Shown here piece by piece: positions 6,119 to 10,089 of a stretch of DNA of 10,089 nucleotides (position 1 is its first letter; every line of letters starts with the position of its first letter). The notes below the pieces were generated by a model. The model did not search any database. It worked only from the letters and a program-made list of their open reading frames with translations, and was not told where the DNA came from. This DNA is from JAENVU01 sp031430375. Its GTDB lineage: Bacteria > Actinomycetota > Acidimicrobiia > IMCC26256 > JAENVU01. The DNA lies in assembly GCA_031430375.1 (NCBI GenBank), contig JANPBJ010000182.1, positions 1 to 10,089 of the forward strand, written 5' to 3'. A program made the position numbers and the translations under genes.

Positions 6119-8242
6119 CTACGGTTCCCGGGAACCCGAAGGAATGAGATCGCCAGGGTTTCCGGTGCGGGGCCAGTCGGCTTCGATCTGATCCAGGAGG
6201 ACATCGGTCGAACGTCGAGCACCCGGTTCGGGTGGGTTCGGCGCGAACATCGCGGCGTCGATCGTTGCCCCCACCCGAACGAGGTCGGCTTCTCGGTCCG
6301 GCGCGAGCGTGCCCAGCGCCCGCACAAAATGAGGAGTGGTCTCGGTGGGAGCGCGCGGACGGCCACGCCGGGTTCCCAACCGTTCCAGACGGGCGAGGCG
6401 AGTGGATGCCCACGAACGTGAAATCGCAATCCGCCGCGGGCGACGGCGCACCGACCGCAGCGCGAAAGCGAGCCCCACGAACCCGCCGAGAATCGAAATC
6501 GCGGCCAAGGCCCCGGACGGAATATTGAGCCGTGAACTGAGATACGAAAGCGCGCCCGCCCCGGCCGCTTCGATCTGGGAATCGCCGGCGAGCGGGACCT
6601 TGGCAGTTGGATCAAAACCCTGCCAACCGACGCCGGGGAAATAGACCTCGGCCCAGGCGTGGGCGTCGCTCGCCTTCACCTCGTAGAGACCGGTGAACGG
6701 ATTGCGCTCACCCGGCGTGTAGCCCACCGCGAGGCGGGCCGGGATTCCGAGCTCGCGCAGCATGACCACCAGCGAGGTGCCGATCTGTTCACAGAACCCC
6801 TTCCGGTCCACGAACAGGAACTGGTCGACGGCGTCTTTACCTTTGGGGAGCGGCGGGATGTTGAGCGAGTACTGCGTATGGGCAGAGAGCCAGGCTTCGA
6901 TGGCCTTGATCTTGTCGAAGGTGGTGGGTGAACTCGCGGTGATCTGGTGCGCGAGTGCGCGGACCCGTTCGGTGGTGATCGGCCGCTGCGCGTATTGATT
7001 CGAGATATCCGGTGTGACGGCGGTCGCGATGCTGGCCCGCAATGCGGGAGCAGTGATGAGTGCTCGTTCACTGACCACGGTGTAGACGGATTGCGCGTCG
7101 AGCTGAACGCCGGCGCGTAATGATCCGTCGGTGGTTTGGAAGATCGAGCGTTCGGGGAAGTACACCCGGGTGGCGCGGTTTGCCGCAAAAATGGAATTCG
7201 GCCCCGACCGTTCGAGGTAGTACGTCTGAACAAGTTCGTCGGTGTTCAGCGCGACCTCCACGGGCCCATCAGCCGGAACTCGCGGAACGGGGATCGGTTG
7301 ATCCCCGCGGATGACCTTCGGTTTGTCATTCGAGAAGGTCCACACTCGACCGTTCCACGCGTCGAAAGTCTGGCCTTTCCAGAAATCGGGCGCCGACGCC
7401 CGCACGCGCATGACGAGGGTGTCGTTCGGTCGGCCCCGCACTGCGGTGTCGAGCCGATCTGAGAACCCGAAATATCCGAACGATGCAGCATCACCCGTGC
7501 CGCTCGAACCGTCGGAGGACGGATCTTCGGAGCCGAGCGATGGATTGCTGAGCTCGCCGCTCGGACGGCGTGCGGCGTTATCCGGAAGCTGCGAGGGAAA
7601 CGTGAGGGCACGGTTCGAGCCCGCGACCGGCACCACCATGAACACGGCGAATCCGACCGCGATGACGGTGACCAAGACCCCGAGCGGAATCAACACGGTC
7701 GAGCGATCGAACCGACGATGATCGATCCGACCGGGTTGCTCACCGAGGCCGGGAAGCTCTTCCAACTCGGCGCGGTAGCCGAGGACGAGTCCGACGAGCG
7801 CGGCGAAGGCCCAGATGGCAAGCCATGGAGCGATCGCCATGGAGATCGACAGCACGCCGGCGAGCGAGACGAGCACCAGGCTCGCGACCAAGACCACCAT
7901 CAGACCACGACGGTTGGGAGTGTCGAGCGCGTGGAGCAACAGGAGCCAGAGGAACGACTGTGCGAGAGGAATCTGGAGTGCGGCCAGGTCAGTGAGATTG
8001 CCCATCCGGCCGACGAAGACGACAAGGATTCCGATCGCGGCAGCGGATTGCGCAATGCGTAACACCAGCGGGCGGCTGGACCGCACCAAGTATCCGACCG
8101 TGAACGCGATGGGGAATCCCACGATGACCGCGATCCACAGCGCGCCGCTGCCCGCGCCCTCGCGCATTGCGGCGATTGCACCGGCCATGACTGCGATGCA
8201 CGCGGCCACGCGTAGCGCGACGACGTCTTGAGCGTCGTTCAC
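6119..8242 (-). CDS. Membrane transglutaminase-like protein, TgpA/DUF3488 type
   Basis: This 707-aa protein has the standard three-part layout. Residues 8-208 hold about six to seven membrane helices (DUF3488/TgpA N-terminal), the last at about 183-207. A large outer part contains the transglutaminase core: Cys484 in GFCEQ, His528 in DAHAWAEVYFPG and Asp544 in GFDPTA, so the Cys-His-Asp triad is intact. A further helix (about 577-597) leads to a cytoplasmic tail with a DUF4129-like motif (LERLGTRRGRPRAPTET). Such proteins act on surface peptides or proteins, as a protease or crosslinker; the substrate is unknown. The GTG start at 8242 is chosen because it overlaps the DUF58 stop by 4 nt (GTGA), and the membrane domain begins there. 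The open frame to 8566 encodes Arg/Gly-rich antisense of DUF58. Families of this kind typically sit in moxR-DUF58-transglutaminase operons. Confidence 0.95.
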   Translation of the reverse strand: MNDAQDVVALRVAACIAVMAGAIAAMREGAGSGALWIAVIVGFPIAFTVGYLVRSSRPLVLRIAQSAAAIGILVVFVGRMGNLTDLAALQIPLAQSFLWLLLLHALDTPNRRGLMVVLVASLVLVSLAGVLSISMAIAPWLAIWAFAALVGLVLGYRAELEELPGLGEQPGRIDHRRFDRSTVLIPLGVLVTVIAVGFAVFMVVPVAGSNRALTFPSQLPDNAARRPSGELSNPSLGSEDPSSDGSSGTGDAASFGYFGFSDRLDTAVRGRPNDTLVMRVRASAPDFWKGQTFDAWNGRVWTFSNDKPKVIRGDQPIPVPRVPADGPVEVALNTDELVQTYYLERSGPNSIFAANRATRVYFPERSIFQTTDGSLRAGVQLDAQSVYTVVSERALITAPALRASIATAVTPDISNQYAQRPITTERVRALAHQITASSPTTFDKIKAIEAWLSAHTQYSLNIPPLPKGKDAVDQFLFVDRKGFCEQIGTSLVVMLRELGIPARLAVGYTPGERNPFTGLYEVKASDAHAWAEVYFPGVGWQGFDPTAKVPLAGDSQIEAAGAGALSYLSSRLNIPSGALAAISILGGFVGLAFALRSVRRRPRRIAISRSWASTRLARLERLGTRRGRPRAPTETTPHFVRALGTLAPDREADLVRVGATIDAAMFAPNPPEPGARRSTDVLLDQIEADWPRTGNPGDLIPSGSREP

Positions 8243-8780
8243 CGGTGCCCACCTCCGCCAAGGTGATGAACGGTTGCGCCGACCGGAAATGGTCCGAGCG
8301 CGGGTGCGCCGATCACCGCATGCGCGAGGCGCCGCCCCGCGTGAAGCGGAGTGGGGACGGGACCCATGCGCGGACCGTTGAGCTCCGCGGTACTGAGGTC
8401 CACCGTCGCGCCGGCGCGCAGCGCGTCGTCGGCCATGCCCGCGCTGCGAGATGCCACCTCCTCCGGATCCGGACCTCGCAGATCCGCGATGATCACCACG
8501 TGGGGTCGCCGCGGGCCTTCGAGCTCGCGGACCATGATCACTCCGGTTCGCGCTGTGGCCGGCCAATGCACCGAGCGGATCGGGTCGCCGTCCACGTACT
8601 CGCGCACGCCGCGGGTGAGGTCGGCCCCGGTGGCGGGAGCGGAATCGAGCTCGGAAGCGGTGTGGGTATCACCCACGATGATGGGACAACGCGTGGGTTC
8701 GCGCCTTGGCGCGACGCTCACCGGTGCCGCGAGGTCCACGCGGACGAGTCTGCGCCACCGAGCCAAGCCGAGTGAAAAAA
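8239..8780 (-). pseudogene. DUF58 protein gene, 5'-truncated
   Basis: The frame carries the DUF58 core: VREYVDGDPIRSVHWPATAR followed by TGVIMVRELEGPRRP, then the von Willebrand A-like segment VVIIADLRGPDP. The homologous part reaches upstream only to FSLGLARWRRLVRVDLAAPV, close to the usual DPFGLAR region. Full DUF58 proteins are about 400 aa and begin with two membrane helices and roughly 180 residues before that point; here this half is gone. The frame stays open to a GTG at 8859, but that extension is antisense to mazF and does not look like DUF58. No good start or ribosome binding site exists at the junction. The stop overlaps the transglutaminase GTG by 4 nt, so downstream coupling is preserved. 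It could be a non-functional remnant, or an assembly artefact could have removed the 5' end. Confidence 0.8.
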
Positions 8781-8782
8781 CA

Positions 8783-9115
8783 ATGAGACAGTTCGAGTTG
8801 CGTTGGGCGAATCTCCCCCGACCGGCAGGCCGCAGACCGGTGCTACTGCTCTCCCGCACTCCCGCCTACGAGTACCTGCAAAAGGTGCTCGTAGTGGAGG
8901 TCACGACTCGCGTGCGCGGAATTCCGCAGGAGATCGCCTTAGGGAAACGCGAGGGCCTTCCTCGCGCCTGCGTCGCAAATCTCGATACCGTGCGGCCGAT
9001 CGAGCGAGGCCTCATCGGTGATCGTCTCGGACTCCTCGCCGCGTCACGACATCGCGAGGTGAAGCGAGCCATGGGATACGCGCTCGATTGGGCGGAACTC
9101 AAGACTCCGGCTTGA
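8783..9115 (+). CDS. MazF/PemK-family toxin (endoribonuclease), no antitoxin visible
   Basis: The 110-aa protein matches the MazF/PemK/CcdB-fold growth inhibitor family. The features are the N-terminal RWANLPRP strand, GRRPVLLLSR (Arg17-Arg18, region of the catalytic Arg), AYEYLQKVLVVEVTT (Thr41-42, the catalytic Thr position in MazF), RGIPQEIALG, and GLPRACVANLDTV with a C-terminal helix. The length is normal and no frame break is seen, so it should be an active mRNA-cutting toxin, by family knowledge. The ATG at 8783 is chosen because the family domain begins there; upstream codons are antisense to DUF58. The ATG overlaps a TGA (ATGA), as in antitoxin-toxin pairs, yet the frame ending there (GTG AAA AAA CAA TGA) gives no antitoxin. 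The gene runs tail to tail with the Uma2 gene, 42 nt apart. Confidence 0.88.
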   Translation: MRQFELRWANLPRPAGRRPVLLLSRTPAYEYLQKVLVVEVTTRVRGIPQEIALGKREGLPRACVANLDTVRPIERGLIGDRLGLLAASRHREVKRAMGYALDWAELKTPA

Positions 9116-9157
9116 GCACGCCTTGAGTCGCCCCGGATTTCCAAGTTCGCAGTCCCC

Positions 9158-9718
9158 TCAGACGTCGAAGAGCTCGCCGACTCCCACCGTGAATCCGGGG
9201 ATGACCTCCTCCCCGTCGAGCAGGTCGTCTTCCCCGCGCACGAGCGGCGACAGAAGCGACGCGTAGACCGACACGGTTTGCGTTTCCGGGTCGACGACCC
9301 ACACCCGCCGAGTGCCGGCGGCGAGATAGTCGGCGACCTTGGCGTGCATGGCCGCGGGCGTATTGCTCGGCGACAGGACTTCGACGGCCAGATCGGGCGC
9401 TCCCGCGAAAGCGCGGACGGTGTCGCCGCTTCGTTCGTGGCGTTCTCTCGTGACGAACGCCACATCGGGGCCACGCACCGTATCCGGTGAATGCGCCAGA
9501 ATGAACCCTGAGTCACCGGCGAGTACGACACCGAGCCGGCGTTGCCTGACGTGGGCGGACAATCGCTCCGCGACCATCGCCAAGATGCGTCCGTGGCGGT
9601 AGCCAGGAAGCGGCTCCGAAACCAATATCCCCGCTTGAAGTTCGTGTTTGTAGCCGTCGTCAGGCATCACGTAGAGGTCTTCGACGGTCATTTCGCGATG
9701 ACGGAGCGGAAGCGGCAT
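9158..9718 (-). CDS. Uma2 family protein (putative restriction-endonuclease-fold, DUF820)
   Basis: The 186-aa protein shows the Uma2 pattern in order: MTVEDLYVMPDDGYKHELQA with Glu26, a helix (HGRILAMVAERL), GPDVAFV with Asp85, DLAVEVLSPSN with Glu113, HAKVADYLAAGTRRVWVVDP with Lys127, then a C-terminal IPGFTVGVGELF. Asp, Glu and Lys fit the PD-(D/E)xK nuclease core, so key residues are present. Uma2 proteins are abundant in Actinobacteria and cyanobacteria; their physiological role is unproven, and nuclease activity is predicted from fold. The ATG at 9718 gives the usual length. A TTG at 9778 would add 20 residues and lies in the palindrome; Met10 (9691) is another option. No good ribosome binding site is seen for any of them. 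Confidence 0.9.
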   Translation of the reverse strand: MPLPLRHREMTVEDLYVMPDDGYKHELQAGILVSEPLPGYRHGRILAMVAERLSAHVRQRRLGVVLAGDSGFILAHSPDTVRGPDVAFVTRERHERSGDTVRAFAGAPDLAVEVLSPSNTPAAMHAKVADYLAAGTRRVWVVDPETQTVSVYASLLSPLVRGEDDLLDGEEVIPGFTVGVGELFDV

Positions 9719-10089
9719 GAAGGAAGAGTACGGCGTTGCGCGTCCCTGTGGCAAGTGTTCGGGGTTGCCTGTAGGCAACCGTAGGAGGCGAGGCGGCGAG
9801 CCTGCTCACATCCGCCGCAGCTCGTCCGAAACGAAGAACGGCTCCGGCGCTTCGTCATCGAAGCGAAGTCGGCTTCAGTCCGAAAGCCTGAGCCCGGGCG
9901 CGGCCGCTTTCGAGGCCGCGGACCAGACCTGCTTGAGGTCGGCGAACGCGGCCGGCTCGAACCGCACGGTGGACAGCTCGGCGGTCCACGTGGTGAGCAA
10001 CCCGCTGTCACCGTTTCCGGCGCTCTCCTTCGAGCTGCCCGAGCCGGCCGCCGGCGCCGTGGTCGGCGACCTCGACGGCGACGGCAAGG
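9717..10089 (+). CDS. Possible FG-GAP/VCBS repeat protein, partial at window end
   Basis: A plus-strand frame is open from an ATG at 9717 to the window edge. Its last part reads SFELPEPAAGAVVGDLDGDG, ending in the calcium-binding D-x-D-G-D-G loop of FG-GAP/VCBS beta-propeller repeats. From about 9888 on, base composition by codon position is what high-GC coding DNA shows (third position nearly all G/C, second lowest). Between 9717 and about 9885 the frame is Arg/Ser-rich and unconvincing, so the true start is not known: TTG at 9933 or GTG at 9969 are candidates, or the segment belongs to a longer gene after a join. A minus-strand frame in the same stretch competes (see findings). Treat the strand as unsettled. 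Confidence 0.3.
   Translation, partial: MKEEYGVARPCGKCSGLPVGNRRRRGGEPAHIRRSSSETKNGSGASSSKRSRLQSESLSPGAAAFEAADQTCLRSANAAGSNRTVDSSAVHVVSNPLSPFPALSFELPEPAAGAVVGDLDGDGK
9763..9780. repeat. Perfect 18-bp palindrome, possible operator
   Basis: GGTTGCCT (9763-9770) and AGGCAACC (9773-9780) are exact inverted repeats with a GT spacer. The site lies 45 nt before the Uma2 start. Such a short, dyad-symmetric site upstream of a gene is typical of a binding site for a dimeric regulator. The arms are too close for a stable hairpin loop without opening inner pairs, which favours protein binding. No regulator gene is next to it in the window. Confidence 0.5.

Noticed and set aside
8243..8566. Longer start for the transglutaminase, adding 108 residues
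   Set aside because: The extra part is Arg/Gly/Ser-rich and out of phase with DUF58 coding in the same bases. The GTG at 8242 begins the membrane domain and overlaps the DUF58 stop as expected for coupling.
8351..8782. Longer plus-strand frame continuing upstream of mazF
   Set aside because: It is antisense to DUF58, does not resemble an antitoxin or MazF, and the MazF domain starts at 8783.
8781..8859. Upstream extension of the DUF58 frame to a GTG
   Set aside because: It lies antisense inside mazF and has no resemblance to the DUF58 N-terminal region.
10008..10088. Minus-strand stretch AVEVADHGAGGRL resembling a histidine kinase ATP-binding motif
   Set aside because: It hits a stop within 27 codons and is explained as the complement of the GDLDGDG region; too short to support.
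1..10089. CRISPR array, insertion sequence or transposase
   Set aside because: No regularly spaced direct repeats, transposase-like protein or terminal inverted repeats were seen on either strand.

Overview
The window is a GC-rich actinobacterial chromosome segment. It is anchored by the 3' part of gyrA, followed by a DUF3566 two-helix membrane protein and a tRNA-Ile(GAU), a neighbourhood typical of Actinomycetota. The mix of families (saccharopine-dehydrogenase-like protein, DUF2332, a DUF58/transglutaminase operon, MazF, Uma2, a possible FG-GAP protein) makes Acidimicrobiia or a related lineage a reasonable guess. That placement is inference, not something the sequence proves.

Layout. Positions 2-2150, plus strand: the gyrA C-terminal part and the tightly coupled DUF3566 gene, a hairpin over the DUF3566 stop codon, then tRNA-Ile. 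Positions 2164-3249, plus: a DUF2332 protein starting 13 nt after the tRNA. Positions 3250-3383: an intergenic stretch with an 11-bp perfect hairpin. Positions 3384-4516, plus: a probable 45-aa single-pass membrane protein with leaderless-promoter features, whose stop overlaps the likely TTG start of a saccharopine-dehydrogenase-like oxidoreductase. Positions 4520-8780, minus: an operon read leftwards. It consists of the C-terminal part of a DUF58 gene, a complete membrane transglutaminase (TgpA/DUF3488 type) coupled by a GTGA overlap, and a 508-aa membrane-anchored, cysteine-containing protein of unknown function. Positions 8783-9718: an accessory patch with a mazF-like toxin gene (plus) facing a Uma2-family gene (minus). 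Positions 9719-10089: a perfect 18-bp palindrome and an ambiguous end region, best read as the start or interior of an FG-GAP/VCBS protein running off the window.

The most notable point is the junction at about 8775-8783. The DUF58 gene loses its N-terminal half exactly where a mazF ORF begins. No antitoxin precedes mazF, and the MoxR-type ATPase normally found upstream of DUF58 is absent. This looks like a real rearrangement (replacement or deletion at the head of a conserved operon) or an assembly join. If real, it leaves an orphan MazF and a decapitated cell-surface operon. I found no CRISPR array, insertion sequence or phage gene, and no clear new defence system.
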